DNA of 43,921 bases, from NCBI GenBank assembly GCA_014804755.1, contig JAAUZE010000023.1:1-43921 (forward strand). Direction: 5' to 3'. How positions within the stretch are numbered: the first letter of the stretch is position 1; every line of letters starts with the position of its first letter. The notes under the pieces were generated by a model. That model did no database searches, was not told where the DNA came from, and saw only the letters and a list, made by a program, of their open reading frames with translations. Source of the stretch: Lachnospiraceae bacterium. Lineage in GTDB: Bacteria > Bacillota > Clostridia > Lachnospirales > Lachnospiraceae. Positions 7,783 to 17,182 of this stretch are shown one piece after another. The translations under genes were made by a program, and so were the position numbers.

Positions 7783-8210
7783 TGTTAATGCCGAAAAGAG
7801 TAAAACGTCGTAAGCAGTTCCGTGGCAGCATGGCAGGTAAGGCAAGCCGCGGCAACACGATCACATATGGAGAGTACGGTATCGTTGCAACAGAGCCGTG
7901 CTGGATCAAGTCCAATCAGATTGAGGCTGCCCGTATTGCGATGACGCGTTATACGAAGCGTGCCGGACAGGTATGGATCAAGATTTTTCCGGATAAGCCC
8001 GTAACGGCAAAGCCGGCAGAGACTCGAATGGGTTCCGGAAAAGGTTCCCTTGAGTATTGGGTAGCGGTTGTAAAGCCGGGACGCGTGATGTTTGAGATCG
8101 CCGGTATTCCTGAGGAGCAGGCAAAAGAGGCGCTTCGCCTTGCCGTTCACAAGCTTCCCTGCAAGTGTAAGATCGTGTCGAAGGCAGATTTGGAAGGTGG
8201 TGTATCATAA
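7782..8210 (+). CDS. rplP: 50S ribosomal protein L16
   Basis: L16 is a late-assembly 50S protein that contacts tRNA in the A site and organises the peptidyl-transferase region. The 142-aa product starts [17 protein letters not shown] and keeps the [19 protein letters not shown] block. Both ends overlap neighbouring genes by one base, so rpsC, rplP and rpmC are coupled. Confidence 0.97.
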   Translation: MLMPKRVKRRKQFRGSMAGKASRGNTITYGEYGIVATEPCWIKSNQIEAARIAMTRYTKRAGQVWIKIFPDKPVTAKPAETRMGSGKGSLEYWVAVVKPGRVMFEIAGIPEEQAKEALRLAVHKLPCKCKIVSKADLEGGVS

Positions 8211-8413
8211 TGAAAACGAATAAATATGTTGAAGATTTGAAGACCAAATCATCTGCTGAGTTAGCTGAGAGCTTAGTCGAGGCTAAGAAAGAGCTTTTCA
8301 ATTTGAGATTCCAGAATGCGACAAACCAGCTGGATAACACCGCACGGATCAAGGAAGTCCGCAAGAACATTGCGAGAATCCAGACCGTGATCACACAGAA
8401 GGCAAACGCATAG
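8210..8413 (+). CDS. rpmC: 50S ribosomal protein L29
   Basis: L29 is a two-helix protein near the tunnel exit. The 67-aa product is helical, with the typical [16 protein letters not shown] block and the basic ending [11 protein letters not shown]. It starts at the base that ends rplP. Confidence 0.97.
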   Translation: MKTNKYVEDLKTKSSAELAESLVEAKKELFNLRFQNATNQLDNTARIKEVRKNIARIQTVITQKANA

Positions 8414-8427
8414 AAAGGAGATCCACC

Positions 8428-8682
8428 GTGGAAAGAAATTTGAGAAAAACCCGTACGGGCAAGGTTGTCAGCAATAAGATGGAGAAGACCATTGTTGTAG
8501 CCGTAGAGGATCATGTAAAGCATCCTCTTTACAATAAAATCGTAAAGAACACGAAGAAGTTCAAGGCTCATGACGAGAACAACGAGTGCAATATCGGCGA
8601 CACCGTAAGGATTGCCGAGACGAGACCGCTCTCAAAGGATAAGAGATGGAGACTCGTGGAAATTGTCGAGAAGGCGAAATAA
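8428..8682 (+). CDS. rpsQ: 30S ribosomal protein S17
   Basis: S17 is a primary binder in 30S assembly with an OB fold. The 84-aa product carries [17 protein letters not shown] and [18 protein letters not shown], typical of the family. It uses a GTG start at 8428, with GAAAGGAG immediately upstream. Confidence 0.96.
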   Translation: MERNLRKTRTGKVVSNKMEKTIVVAVEDHVKHPLYNKIVKNTKKFKAHDENNECNIGDTVRIAETRPLSKDKRWRLVEIVEKAK

Positions 8683-8733
8683 TGCCTGCATTAGAAAACT
8701 CACGGGAAGTCGTGATTTGGAAGGAGAATTAGC

Positions 8734-9102
8734 ATGGTACAACAGGAAACCAGACTGAAGGTCGCTGACAATACCGGGGCAAAAGAACTGCTCTGCATCC
8801 GTGTGATGGGCGGCTCTACAAGAAGATATGCAGCTATCGGCGATGTAATCGTTGCTTCCGTCAAAGATGCAACACCCGGCGGTGTTGTTAAAAAGGGTGA
8901 CGTTGTGAAAGCAGTCGTTGTCCGCACCGTAAAAGGCGCCCGTCGTAAGGACGGTTCTTATATCAGGTTTGACGAGAATGCTGCCGTTATCATCAAGGAT
9001 GATAAGACCCCGAGAGGAACCCGTATTTTCGGGCCGGTAGCGAGAGAGCTACGTGAGAAACAGTTTATGAAGATCGTTTCTCTGGCTCCCGAAGTATTAT
9101 AA
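8734..9102 (+). CDS. rplN: 50S ribosomal protein L14
   Basis: L14 lies at the subunit interface and is the contact for ribosome silencing factor. The 122-aa product starts [19 protein letters not shown] and shows the expected beta-barrel strands and the [13 protein letters not shown] block. A 50-nt gap with a small CACG/CGTG hairpin separates it from rpsQ. Confidence 0.97.
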   Translation: MVQQETRLKVADNTGAKELLCIRVMGGSTRRYAAIGDVIVASVKDATPGGVVKKGDVVKAVVVRTVKGARRKDGSYIRFDENAAVIIKDDKTPRGTRIFGPVARELREKQFMKIVSLAPEVL

Positions 9103-9113
9103 GGAGGTGCCGT

Positions 9114-9425
9114 ATGTCAACATTTAAGATTAAAAAAGGCGATACCGTGAAGGTCATCGCAGGAAAAGATAAAGACAAAGAAGGCAAGGTTATTTCCGTA
9201 GACGCAAAAGCAAACAAGGTGCTTGTTGAGGGCGTCAACATGATAACAAAGCACACGAAACCTTCTGCTGCAAATGCAAACGGCGGCATTATCCAGAAAG
9301 AGGCACCGATCGACGCTTCCAATGTGATGTATGTTCACAAGGGAAAGGTAACGAGGGTCGGCTTTAAGATGGATAAGGACAAGAAAGTCCGTTTTGCTAA
9401 GACAACCGGTGATGTCATCGATTAA
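9114..9425 (+). CDS. rplX: 50S ribosomal protein L24
   Basis: L24 initiates 50S assembly. The 103-aa product begins with a KOW motif (KIKKGDTVKVIAGKDKDKEG, residues about 5-24). AAGGAGG precedes the start, 11 nt after rplN. Confidence 0.97.
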   Translation: MSTFKIKKGDTVKVIAGKDKDKEGKVISVDAKANKVLVEGVNMITKHTKPSAANANGGIIQKEAPIDASNVMYVHKGKVTRVGFKMDKDKKVRFAKTTGDVID

Positions 9426-9449
9426 TTGTGAGGAAGGAGGTTATCAACT

Positions 9450-9992
9450 GTGAGTAGTAGACTGAAAGAAATGTATAATAAAGAGATCGTAGACGCCATG
9501 ATGAAGAAGTTTGGCTACAAGAACGTGATGCAGGTTCCGAAGCTTAACAAGATCGTTGTAAACATGCGTGTCGGCGAGGCAAAGGACAACGCGAAGGTGT
9601 TGGAGGCTGCTGTCAGTGAGTTAGAGACGATTACAGGTCAGAAGGCAGTACTTACGAAGGCAAAGAAGGCCGTTGCAAACTTCAAGATCCGTGAGGGAAT
9701 GGCGATCGGCTGCAAGGTAACGCTGCGAGGCGAAAAGATGTATGAGTTTCTTGACCGTCTGGTGAATCTTGCGTTGCCCCGCGTACGCGATTTCCGCGGC
9801 GTGAATCCGAATGCCTTCGATGGCAGAGGCTCCTATGCGCTCGGCATCAAAGAGCAGATCATCTTCCCGGAGATTGAGTATGACAAGATCGATAAGGTAA
9901 GAGGTATGGACGTTATTATCGTCACGACTGCAAAGACCGACGAAGAGGCACGCGAGCTGTTGACCTTATTCAACATGCCGTTTGCGAAATAG
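9450..9992 (+). CDS. rplE: 50S ribosomal protein L5
   Basis: L5 binds 5S rRNA and the P-site tRNA region in the central protuberance. The 180-aa product shows [30 protein letters not shown] and the [20 protein letters not shown] segment of the family. It starts with GTG at 9450, directed by AAGGAGG. Confidence 0.97.
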   Translation: MSSRLKEMYNKEIVDAMMKKFGYKNVMQVPKLNKIVVNMRVGEAKDNAKVLEAAVSELETITGQKAVLTKAKKAVANFKIREGMAIGCKVTLRGEKMYEFLDRLVNLALPRVRDFRGVNPNAFDGRGSYALGIKEQIIFPEIEYDKIDKVRGMDVIIVTTAKTDEEARELLTLFNMPFAK

Positions 9993-10006
9993 GAGGAGGT
10001 AAATTC

Positions 10007-10192
10007 ATGGCAAAAACATCAATGAAAATCAAACAGCAGCGCAAGCAGAAGTTCTCCTCGAGAGAATACAACCGCTGCAAGATATGTGGTCGTCCACACG
10101 GATATTTAAGAAAATACGGAATCTGCAGAATTTGCTTCCGCGAGTTAGCGTATAAAGGTCAGATACCCGGAGTAAAGAAAGCAAGCTGGTAA
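10007..10192 (+). CDS. rpsZ: 30S ribosomal protein S14, zinc-binding type
   Basis: This is the short (61-aa) zinc form of S14, as in many Firmicutes. Four cysteines, C24, C27, C40 and C43, form the zinc site, and the ending [15 protein letters not shown] is characteristic. The zinc form implies that a zinc-free S14 paralogue may exist elsewhere, but none is in this window. Confidence 0.97.
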   Translation: MAKTSMKIKQQRKQKFSSREYNRCKICGRPHGYLRKYGICRICFRELAYKGQIPGVKKASW

Positions 10193-10216
10193 ATAATTTG
10201 AAGGAGGCAAATAATC

Positions 10217-10615
10217 ATGACTATGGATCCTATTGCAGATATGCTGACAAGAATACGAAACGCCAATACTGCAAAACATGATACGGTTGACATCCCTGCT
10301 TCTAAAATGAAATTGGCGATTGCCGGGATTCTTTTAGACGAGGGCTATATCAAGAAGTATGACATTGTAGAGGACGGCGGTTTCAAGACCATCCGCATCA
10401 CCTTAAAGTATGGCGCGGATAAGAATGACAAGATCATTTCCGGAATCAAGAGAATTTCCAAGCCCGGACTTCGTGTTTACGCGGGCAAGGATGAGCTTCC
10501 CAAGGTTCTCGGAGGCTTAGGCATCGCGATCATTTCCACCAATCAGGGTGTCATTACTGACAAGAAGGCACGCGAGCTCAATGTCGGCGGTGAGGTTTTG
10601 GCGTTCGTTTGGTAA
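10217..10615 (+). CDS. rpsH: 30S ribosomal protein S8
   Basis: S8 is a primary 16S rRNA binder and, in enterobacteria, the repressor of the spc operon. The 132-aa product has the [13 protein letters not shown] opening and the [16 protein letters not shown]-terminal block of the family. Preceded by GAAGGAGG. Confidence 0.97.
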   Translation: MTMDPIADMLTRIRNANTAKHDTVDIPASKMKLAIAGILLDEGYIKKYDIVEDGGFKTIRITLKYGADKNDKIISGIKRISKPGLRVYAGKDELPKVLGGLGIAIISTNQGVITDKKARELNVGGEVLAFVW

Positions 10616-10688
10616 GCAGGCGAAAGCATATGCGTGGAAAACAGACAGCAACCAATAAACAGTGATACAATAAACAGGAGGTACGGGC

Positions 10689-11231
10689 ATGTCACGGATA
10701 GGTAGAATGCCAATCGCAATTCCGGCAGGAGTGACTGTGGATATTGCAGAAAATAATAAAGTGACCGTAAAGGGTCCTAAGGGAACACTGGAGAGAGTGT
10801 TACCCGCAGAAATGGAGATTAAGCTGGACGGAGCGCAGGTGCTTGTTTCTCGCCCGAACGACTTAAAGAAAATGAAATCGTTACATGGTTTGACCAGAAC
10901 ACTGATTCACAACATGGTGGTCGGTGTGACAGACGGCTTTGAGAAAAAGCTCGAAGTAAACGGTGTAGGTTACAGGGCAGCAAAGGCAGGAAAGGTATTG
11001 ACCTTATCCCTTGGCTACTCACATCCGGTTGAGATGACGGATCCCGAAGGTATCGAGACGGTGCTTGAGGGACAGAACATCATTATCGTAAAGGGCATTG
11101 ATAAAGAAAAGGTTGGCCAATTCGCAGCTGAGATCAGAGACAAGAGAAGACCTGAGCCTTATAAGGGCAAGGGAATCAAGTATGCTGATGAGACGATCAG
11201 ACGTAAAGTTGGTAAGACCGGTAAGAAATAA
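10689..11231 (+). CDS. rplF: 50S ribosomal protein L6
   Basis: L6 sits near the factor-binding site and contacts the sarcin-ricin loop. The 180-aa product starts [12 protein letters not shown] and has two tandem alpha/beta repeats, ending with [20 protein letters not shown] 73-nt gap precedes it, with ACAGGAGG before the start. Confidence 0.97.
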   Translation: MSRIGRMPIAIPAGVTVDIAENNKVTVKGPKGTLERVLPAEMEIKLDGAQVLVSRPNDLKKMKSLHGLTRTLIHNMVVGVTDGFEKKLEVNGVGYRAAKAGKVLTLSLGYSHPVEMTDPEGIETVLEGQNIIIVKGIDKEKVGQFAAEIRDKRRPEPYKGKGIKYADETIRRKVGKTGKK

Positions 11232-11248
11232 ATAAGGAGAGTAGAAAG

Positions 11249-11617
11249 ATGGTTAAAAAAGAATCAAGACAGAATATTCGTGTTAAAAAGCACATGAAAA
11301 TTCGGAACCGTTTCAGCGGAACGGCCGAAAGACCTCGTCTGGCTGTATTCAGAAGCAATAATCATATGTATGCTCAAATTATTGATGATACGGTCGGAAA
11401 TACCCTTGTGGCAGCGTCCACACTGGAAAAGGGCGTAAAGGGTGAGCTTGAGAAAACCAACAACGTAGAGGCAGCAGCATATCTTGGCAAAGTGATCGCA
11501 GAGCGGGCTTTAGATAAAGGGATTAAGACTGTTGTATTTGACAGAGGTGGCTTCCTTTACACAGGCAAGATTGCAGCTTTGGCTGATGCAGCCAGAGAAG
11601 CCGGATTAGAATTCTAG
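11249..11617 (+). CDS. rplR: 50S ribosomal protein L18
   Basis: L18 binds 5S rRNA with L5. The 122-aa product shows the basic N-terminus, [18 protein letters not shown], and the [20 protein letters not shown] block. It ends with TAG, which shows that TAG is used as an ordinary stop in this genome. Confidence 0.97.
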   Translation: MVKKESRQNIRVKKHMKIRNRFSGTAERPRLAVFRSNNHMYAQIIDDTVGNTLVAASTLEKGVKGELEKTNNVEAAAYLGKVIAERALDKGIKTVVFDRGGFLYTGKIAALADAAREAGLEF

Positions 11618-11635
11618 GAGGAAGGAGAACATCAT

Positions 11636-12142
11636 ATGAAACGCACAATCATAGATCCCAGTCAGTTAGAATTAACTGAGAAAGTTGTTTCCATTAAGCG
11701 CGTTACCAAGGTTGTAAAAGGCGGACGCAACATGCGCTTTACGGCGCTTGTTGTTGTAGGCGACGGAAACGGACACGTCGGCGCAGGTCTTGGCAAGGCG
11801 ACCGAGATTCCTGAGGCGATCCGCAAAGGAAAAGAGGATGCGATCAAGAATCTGATCACGGTTTCGCTTGATCCGAATAACTCGATCACGCATGACCAGA
11901 CCGGAAAATTCGGTTCCGCATGTGTACTTTTGAAGAAGTCTCCCGATGGTACCGGTATCATCGCAGGTGGCCCGGCGCGTAACGTGTGCGAGCTTGCAGG
12001 CATCAAGAACATCCGTACCAAATCGCTTGGCTCCAATAATAAGCAGAACGTTGTACTTGCAACCATCCAGGGCTTAAGCACCCTGATGAGCCCGGAGGAA
12101 GTGGCAAGCAAGCGCGGCATTTCCGTCAGTGAGCTGATGTAA
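11636..12142 (+). CDS. rpsE: 30S ribosomal protein S5
   Basis: S5 is part of the mRNA entry helicase region and influences decoding accuracy. The 168-aa product contains the dsRNA-binding-like N-terminal half ([20 protein letters not shown]) and the C-terminal S5 fold. AGGAGGAAGGAG precedes the start. Confidence 0.97.
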   Translation: MKRTIIDPSQLELTEKVVSIKRVTKVVKGGRNMRFTALVVVGDGNGHVGAGLGKATEIPEAIRKGKEDAIKNLITVSLDPNNSITHDQTGKFGSACVLLKKSPDGTGIIAGGPARNVCELAGIKNIRTKSLGSNNKQNVVLATIQGLSTLMSPEEVASKRGISVSELM

Positions 12143-12156
12143 GGAGGGAAACCGAT

Positions 12157-12342
12157 ATGGCAGAGAAAATGTTAAAGATTACCTTGGTGAAATCTCCGAT
12201 TGGCGCGGTTCCGAAGCATAGAAGAACGATCGAAGCATTGGGTCTTACCAAAATGCATAAGACGGTGACGATGCCGGATAACGCAGCGACAAAGGGCATG
12301 ATTCAGCAGGTAGGATATATGTTAAAAGTAGAAGAAGCATAA
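12157..12342 (+). CDS. rpmD: 50S ribosomal protein L30
   Basis: The 61-aa product has the short L30 ferredoxin-like fold: LKITLVKSPIG, then GLTKMHKTVTMPDN. It lies between S5 and L15 as in other Firmicutes, with AAGGAGGG upstream. Confidence 0.97.
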   Translation: MAEKMLKITLVKSPIGAVPKHRRTIEALGLTKMHKTVTMPDNAATKGMIQQVGYMLKVEEA

Positions 12343-12360
12343 AAAGGAGGTGTCAGTAGC

Positions 12361-12798
12361 ATGGAATTATCAAATTTACATCCGGCAGAGGGCTCTAAGC
12401 ATAATGATTTCAGAAAGGGCCGCGGACACGGATCCGGCAACGGTAAGACCGCAGGCAAGGGCCACAAGGGACAGAAAGCGCGTTCCGGCGCACCGAGACC
12501 GGGCTTTGAGGGTGGTCAGATGCCGTTATACAGACGCATTCCGAAGAGAGGCTTTCAGAATAGGAATACGCTTGAGATCATCGGGATTAACCTTGGTCGA
12601 TTAGAGGTATTCGAGGATGGAGAGAAGGTCACCATCGAGACTCTGATGGAGAAGGGGATCGTGAAGAATCCGAGGGACGGAGTGAAGATACTTGGAAATG
12701 GAAAATTAACCAAGAAGCTCACGGTTCAGGCAAATGCCTTCAGCGCATCTGCAAAAGAAAAAATTGAGGCGCTTGGTGGAACTGCAGAGGTGATTTAA
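12361..12798 (+). CDS. rplO: 50S ribosomal protein L15
   Basis: L15 is a late 50S assembly protein with a long basic N-terminal extension. The 145-aa product has the Gly/Lys/Arg-rich region around [20 protein letters not shown] (residues 20-45) followed by the globular domain. Its stop overlaps the secY start by one base. Confidence 0.97.
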   Translation: MELSNLHPAEGSKHNDFRKGRGHGSGNGKTAGKGHKGQKARSGAPRPGFEGGQMPLYRRIPKRGFQNRNTLEIIGINLGRLEVFEDGEKVTIETLMEKGIVKNPRDGVKILGNGKLTKKLTVQANAFSASAKEKIEALGGTAEVI

Positions 12799-14126
12799 TG
12801 CTGAAAACTCTTAAAAATGCATTTAAGATCAAAGAAATCAGGAGCAAGATCTTATTCACATTGGCAATGCTGGTTGTCATCCGGCTCGGTTCCCAACTTC
12901 CGACGCCGGGAATTGACAGCGCATATATCCAGAGCTGGTTTGCCAATGCGACAGGCGGGGGCGACACGTTCAACTTTTTGGAGGCATTTACGGGCGGTTC
13001 CTTTTCCAGGATGGCTATTTTTGCATTGAGTATTACGCCGTATATCACATCCTCCATTATCATCCAGCTTTTGACGATCGCAATTCCGAAGCTGGAAGAG
13101 ATGCAGCGTGACGGCGAGGACGGACGTAAGAAGCTTGCGGCGATCACAAGATATGTGACGATCGCGCTTTCCGTGATCGAGTCGGGCGCAATGGCGATCG
13201 GCTTCGGAGGACAGGGACTGCTGAAACCGTTCAATGCACTTACGGTAATCGGAACGATCCTGATTCTGACGGCGGGCAGCGCAACTCTGATGTGGATCGG
13301 TGAACGCATCACAGATAAGGGAATCGGAAACGGTATCTCCATCGTCCTTGTGATCAACATCCTTTCCAGACTGCCGCAGGATATTTCGAGTCTGTATACG
13401 CAGTTTGTAAAATCGGCAGCCAATGCGGGAAATATGGCTGGCGCGGTCATTGCGGCGGTTGTCATCATAGCGATCATCGTAGCGATGGTTGCCATCGTCA
13501 TTATTTTAAATGACGGCGTACGGAAGATTCCCGTACAGTATGCAAAAAAAGTGCAGGGAAGAAAATTAGTCGGCGGGCAGACTTCCAGCATTCCGCTGAA
13601 GGTAAATACCGCGGGCGTTATCCCGATCATTTTTGCATCCTCCTTAATGCAGTTCCCGATCATTATCAGTTCTTTCTTTTATAAAGGGAACGGCGTATGG
13701 AGAAAAATCCTGAATGTGCTCGATTCGAGCAAATGGTGTAATCCGGAGCAGCCAGTTTATACGATCGGTCTTTTGGTTTATGTGATTTTAGTCATCTTCT
13801 TCGCATACTTCTACACCTCCATCACGTTTAATCCGTTGGAGGTTGCGGAAAACATGAAGAAGCAGGGCGGCTTTATTCCCGGTATTCGTCCGGGCAAGCC
13901 GACAGCGGAGTATCTCTCGAAGCTGCTCAATTACATCATCTTTATCGGTGTGATCGGGCTGATCATCATCGCAGTGTTGCCGTTCTTCTTTAACGGTGTG
14001 TTTAAGGCATCGGTATCGTTCGGAGGCACGAGTCTGATCATTATCGTCAGCGTAATCTTAGAGACGATCAAGCAGGTAGAGTCACAGATGCTGGTAAGAA
14101 ATTATAAGGGATTTTTGAATGACTAA
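12798..14126 (+). CDS. secY: SecY protein translocase channel subunit
   Basis: SecY is the core of the SecYEG membrane channel. The 442-aa product is highly hydrophobic with about ten membrane helices. Family landmarks include RLGSQLPTPGID in the first loop region, the TPYITSSIIIQLL helix, the cytoplasmic loop GVRKIPVQYAKKVQGRKL, and the late NPLEVAENMKKQGGFIPGIRPG loop that contacts SecA and the ribosome. Start overlaps the rplO stop. Confidence 0.97.
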   Translation: MLKTLKNAFKIKEIRSKILFTLAMLVVIRLGSQLPTPGIDSAYIQSWFANATGGGDTFNFLEAFTGGSFSRMAIFALSITPYITSSIIIQLLTIAIPKLEEMQRDGEDGRKKLAAITRYVTIALSVIESGAMAIGFGGQGLLKPFNALTVIGTILILTAGSATLMWIGERITDKGIGNGISIVLVINILSRLPQDISSLYTQFVKSAANAGNMAGAVIAAVVIIAIIVAMVAIVIILNDGVRKIPVQYAKKVQGRKLVGGQTSSIPLKVNTAGVIPIIFASSLMQFPIIISSFFYKGNGVWRKILNVLDSSKWCNPEQPVYTIGLLVYVILVIFFAYFYTSITFNPLEVAENMKKQGGFIPGIRPGKPTAEYLSKLLNYIIFIGVIGLIIIAVLPFFFNGVFKASVSFGGTSLIIIVSVILETIKQVESQMLVRNYKGFLND

Positions 14127-14127
14127 A

Positions 14128-14345
14128 GTGCGAAGAGAATTTCTAAGTCTGCAAAATACGCAGACAAAGAAATTCTAAGATTTGCTAACGCAAATCCCCC
14201 TTCGCACCGAAGAATCGCGAAGCGATTCTTCTTGGATCGCGAAGCGATTCTTTTGGAATCATAGTAAGGCAGACAGAATTTCTAGGACGTCGAAGTGGGG
14301 CGTCTTAGAAATTCTGAGTTTCACAAAAAAACAGGAAGCCTGTTT
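14128..14345. repeat. cluster of nested inverted repeats between secY and adk
   Basis: Five or more stems are packed here. An outer stem (14128-14135 with 14200-14207) encloses AGAATTTCT/AGAAATTCT with an inner GTCTGC/GCAGAC (14136-14176) and GATTTGC/GCAAATC (14179-14196). Two hairpins with a GAA loop follow (GAAGAATCGC arms at 14209-14231; GATCGC arms at 14235-14250). A second related stem, CAGAATTTCTA/TAGAAATTCTG, spans 14274-14316, then AAACAGG/CCTGTTT (14329-14345). No open reading frame or T tract is present, so it is neither a gene nor an obvious terminator; it may modulate operon read-through or mRNA processing. Confidence 0.7.
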
Positions 14346-14350
14346 CTATA

Positions 14351-14412
14351 CGGCGGAGTAGGGATTATGAAAACAGTGAGGCCATAGACCGAGCCGTTAT
14401 CGTATTCCGCCG
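14351..14412 (+). promoter_or_regulatory. hairpin in the adk leader
   Basis: CGGCGGA (14351-14357) pairs with TCCGCCG (14406-14412), enclosing about 48 nt just upstream of the adk ribosome binding site. It could influence adk translation. Nothing identifies a ligand or protein partner. Confidence 0.4.
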
Positions 14413-14448
14413 CGCAGCAATGGGTTTCGTATAGGGAGGGATTTGAAT

Positions 14449-15090
14449 ATGAAGGTAATCATGCTTGGCGCCCCCGGTGCGGGAAAAGGTACACAGGCAA
14501 AAATGATCGCAGAGCGGTACGGCGTGCCGCATGTCTCAACGGGTGACATGTTCAGAGCCAATATCAAAAACGGTACGGCGCTCGGAACGGAAGCGAAGAA
14601 ATATATGGACGCGGGAGAACTGGTACCCGATGAGCTGACAGTCCGGATCCTGCTGGACCGTGTGGCAAAGGATGACTGCAAAAACGGATATGTATTAGAC
14701 GGATTTCCGCGTACCATTCCGCAGGCAGAAGTACTGGATGAGGCACTTAGCAAGATTGGGGAGCAGGTGGATTACGCGATCGACGTGGATGTGCCGGACG
14801 AAAATATCATAAAGAGAATGTCGGGAAGACGCGCCTGCTTAAGCTGCGGTGCGACCTATCATATTGAACATGTGCCGCCGAAGACAGCGGATGTGTGCGA
14901 CCAGTGCGGATCGGCGCTTGTTCTTCGTGATGACGATAAGCCGGAGACAGTAAAGAACCGTTTGAACGTATATCATGAGCAGACACAGCCGCTCATTGCA
15001 TATTATACGGAAAAAGGAATTTTGAGAACCGTTGACGGTACGCTTCCGATGGAGGAAGTGTTCGACGCGATCACGGCGATCCTTGGCTGA
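14449..15090 (+). CDS. adk: adenylate kinase, zinc-lid type
   Basis: Interconverts ATP plus AMP and two ADP. The 213-aa product begins MKVIMLGAPGAGKGTQ, with the P-loop GAPGAGKGT at residues 7-15. The lid domain (about residues 125-165) carries C-x2-C ... C-x2-C, the structural zinc site of Gram-positive long-form adenylate kinases. The ATG at 14449 is 8 nt after GGGAGGG and is preferred over the TTG at 14443. Between secY and map, as in most Firmicutes. Confidence 0.96.
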   Translation: MKVIMLGAPGAGKGTQAKMIAERYGVPHVSTGDMFRANIKNGTALGTEAKKYMDAGELVPDELTVRILLDRVAKDDCKNGYVLDGFPRTIPQAEVLDEALSKIGEQVDYAIDVDVPDENIIKRMSGRRACLSCGATYHIEHVPPKTADVCDQCGSALVLRDDDKPETVKNRLNVYHEQTQPLIAYYTEKGILRTVDGTLPMEEVFDAITAILG

Positions 15091-15110
15091 TCAAGAGGCT
15101 GGAGGCAGAT

Positions 15111-15869
15111 ATGGCAGTAACGATCAAATCGCCAAGAGAAATTGAATTAATGAGAGAATCGTGCAGGCTGCTCTCAGGAGTGTTCGACCATATGGCGGAG
15201 CATCTTCATGCGGGAATGTCCACTTATGAGATCGACCGGATCGGTGAGAAAATGATCCGCGAGGCAGGGTGCGTTCCGAACTTCAAAAACTATAACGGGT
15301 TTCCCGCATCCATCTGTGTTTCGGTCAACGATGAAGTCGTGCATGGGATTCCCAATAAGCATAGGATCGTGCAAGAGGGTGATGTTGTCAGCCTTGATGC
15401 TGGATTGATCTACAAAGGGTACCATTCCGACATGGCGCGTACCTTTGGCGTCGGAGAAGTCACACCGGAAGCTGAGAAGCTGATGACAGTGACGAAACAG
15501 GCGTTTTTTGAAGGGATAAAATACGCGAGAGCGGGCAATCATCTGCATGACATTTCCAATGCGATCGACGCTTATGTAACAAGCTTCGGATTCAGTGCCG
15601 TGCGTGATCTGGTCGGGCATGGTATCGGAACGCGGTTACATGAGGACCCGCAGATACCGAACTTTGCGCAGAAGCGCAGGGGAATCGTGTTAAAGCCCGG
15701 TATGACGCTCGCTATTGAACCGATGATCAGCGCGGGAGGCTGGGAAGTGACATGGTTAGAGGACGACTGGACGGTCGTCACGCTGGACGGCTCTCTTGCC
15801 GCGCATTATGAAAATACCATTTTGGTCACGGATGGAGAACCGGAAATACTCACACTCGGAAAATATTGA
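15111..15869 (+). CDS. map: methionine aminopeptidase, type I
   Basis: Removes the N-terminal Met from nascent proteins; cytoplasmic dinuclear metalloenzyme. The 252-aa product contains the expected ligands: HGIPN, the two aspartates in SLDAGLIYKGYHSDMARTF, the histidine of GHGIG, IEPM and YENTILV. No SEC-C extension is present. Located 20 nt after adk. Confidence 0.96.
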   Translation: MAVTIKSPREIELMRESCRLLSGVFDHMAEHLHAGMSTYEIDRIGEKMIREAGCVPNFKNYNGFPASICVSVNDEVVHGIPNKHRIVQEGDVVSLDAGLIYKGYHSDMARTFGVGEVTPEAEKLMTVTKQAFFEGIKYARAGNHLHDISNAIDAYVTSFGFSAVRDLVGHGIGTRLHEDPQIPNFAQKRRGIVLKPGMTLAIEPMISAGGWEVTWLEDDWTVVTLDGSLAAHYENTILVTDGEPEILTLGKY

Positions 15870-15900
15870 TGACATATAGAAGTAAGAATGGAGGGTTATA

Positions 15901-16119
15901 ATGTCGAAAAGCGACGTGATTGAAATCGAAGGAGTTGTGGTTGAGAAGCTGCCGAATACGATGTTTCAGGTAGAGCTGGAGAACGGACACAAGGTTCTCG
16001 CGCATATCAGCGGGAAGCTGCGTCAGAATTTTATCCGTATCCTGCCGGGAGATAAGGTAACTTTGGAGCTTTCTCCTTATGACCTTACCAAAGGAAGAAT
16101 CATCTGGCGTGATAAATAA
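15901..16119 (+). CDS. infA: translation initiation factor IF-1
   Basis: A 72-aa single OB-fold protein that occupies the A site of the 30S subunit during initiation. The sequence matches the family throughout ([19 protein letters not shown], then [18 protein letters not shown]). GGAGGG precedes the ATG. In several related genomes a short KOW-domain gene lies between map and infA; here none is present. Confidence 0.97.
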   Translation: MSKSDVIEIEGVVVEKLPNTMFQVELENGHKVLAHISGKLRQNFIRILPGDKVTLELSPYDLTKGRIIWRDK

Positions 16120-16169
16120 GACATGGCTGAACTGTTAGCAAATGATGTAAATATTATAGTAAAATTTGC

Positions 16170-16198
16170 TTGCAATCCCATATGTCAGGTGTTATAAT
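16170..16198 (+). promoter_or_regulatory. internal sigma-A promoter before rpmJ
   Basis: TTGCAA (16170-16175) and a perfect TATAAT (16193-16198) are spaced by 17 bp, about 35 bases before the rpmJ start. It would give the rpmJ-rpsM-rpsK-rpsD-rpoA-rplQ group its own transcription in addition to read-through from upstream. Confidence 0.75.
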
Positions 16199-16232
16199 GT
16201 AAAACGGTCTTTTTTGAAAGGAGGGATTTCCC

Positions 16233-16346
16233 GTGAAAGTAAGATCATCAGTAAAACCTATTTGCGAGAAATGTAAGGTAATCAAGAGAAAAGGGAGAAT
16301 CATGATTATTTGTGAGAATCCCAAGCACAAGCAGAGACAGGGTTAA
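16233..16346 (+). CDS. rpmJ: 50S ribosomal protein L36, zinc type
   Basis: A 37-aa protein too short for most gene finders. It starts with GTG at 16233 after AAAGGAGGG, and reads [16 protein letters not shown] onwards. C11, C14, C27 and H32 form the zinc site, so this is the zinc-dependent paralogue. Position between infA and rpsM is conserved. Confidence 0.97.
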   Translation: MKVRSSVKPICEKCKVIKRKGRIMIICENPKHKQRQG

Positions 16347-16775
16347 TATCCCTCACTCGGCACGGTACTTATCCAAAAGAATGCCTTGCGGGATTTGCGT
16401 CGCAAAACCGCTTATTTTCGATTGGTTAAGGAACTGTGCTGTTATGATGTACGGCTGCGGCAGATGCGTTAAGCGCTGCCGGTTATATAATTGAACGTAG
16501 AGAGCCTACGGGAGATTACTTTTGATACCAAAAATGAGCTTACGGAAATAGGGTAAGCCTGCCAAGCGGCTTTTGTGACCACGAGGCGGCGCGGCATTAT
16601 GTGTGTTACGCTCACGCGTTTCATACATAAAGAGTATTGGAAAGACCGGATGATGTCCGGTTGGGTGTCTTATGATGCCCCAGTCAATTAGTAACTGAAG
16701 GATTGTGTTTCGCTCCGGGATCGTCTTGGCCTGACGGGACAGGATGCGGAACGCAAAAAGATGGAGGAATGAAAA
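16347..16775 (+). ncRNA. 430-nt structured non-coding interval preceding rpsM
   Basis: No credible gene lies here (a 60-codon frame at 16312-16494 overlaps rpmJ and is not protein-like), yet neighbouring spacings are usually below 50 nt. Many stems are visible: CGGCAG/CTGCCG (16458-16481), CGTAG/CTACG (16496-16510), GCTTAC/GTAAGC (16538-16558), a long hairpin 16598-16629 with TATGTGTG/CATACATA and an inner ACGC/GCGT, and CCGGA/TCCGG (16646-16660) nested within AAGAC/GTCTT (16642-16671). A plausible role is an autoregulatory leader for the S13-S11-S4-alpha group; S4 is the known repressor of this operon in enterobacteria. Not recognised as a named RNA family. Confidence 0.5.
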
Positions 16776-17144
16776 ATGGCTCGTATCGCAGGTATTGATT
16801 TACCGAGAGACAAACGTGTTGAGATCGGACTGACCTATATTTATGGGATCGGACGCACAAGCTCCAATAAGATCTTAGCACAGGCAAACGTGAATCCGGA
16901 CACTCGTGTAAGAGACTTGACGGATGATGAAGTTAAGAGAATCAGTGAAGTGATCGCGAATACCATGACGGTGGAAGGCGATTTAAGAAGAGAGGTTGCT
17001 CTTAACATTAAGAGATTACAGGAAATCGGTTGTTACAGAGGAATCCGTCACAGAAAGGGACTTCCGGTTCGTGGTCAGAAGACAAAGACGAACGCGAGAA
17101 CGCGGAAGGGACCTAAGAAGACGATCGCAAACAAGAAGAAATAA
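16776..17144 (+). CDS. rpsM: 30S ribosomal protein S13
   Basis: S13 lies at the top of the 30S head and contacts P-site tRNA. The 122-aa product starts [22 protein letters not shown] and includes the helix-hairpin-helix region and the basic tail [27 protein letters not shown] precedes the start. Confidence 0.97.
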   Translation: MARIAGIDLPRDKRVEIGLTYIYGIGRTSSNKILAQANVNPDTRVRDLTDDEVKRISEVIANTMTVEGDLRREVALNIKRLQEIGCYRGIRHRKGLPVRGQKTKTNARTRKGPKKTIANKKK

Positions 17145-17182
17145 TGACCAAGCAAACAATAGGGAAAGTAGGTTAGTTTAAG

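Noticed and set aside
12740-13663. 307-codon minus-strand frame opposite secY
   Set aside because: Antisense shadow of the hydrophobic secY gene; no start signals.
14128-14345. Insertion sequence remnant between secY and adk
   Set aside because: No transposase fragment or flanking target duplication is visible; only hairpins are present.
16312-16494. 60-codon frame after rpmJ
   Set aside because: It overlaps the rpmJ coding end in another frame and crosses structured RNA; no ribosome binding site.
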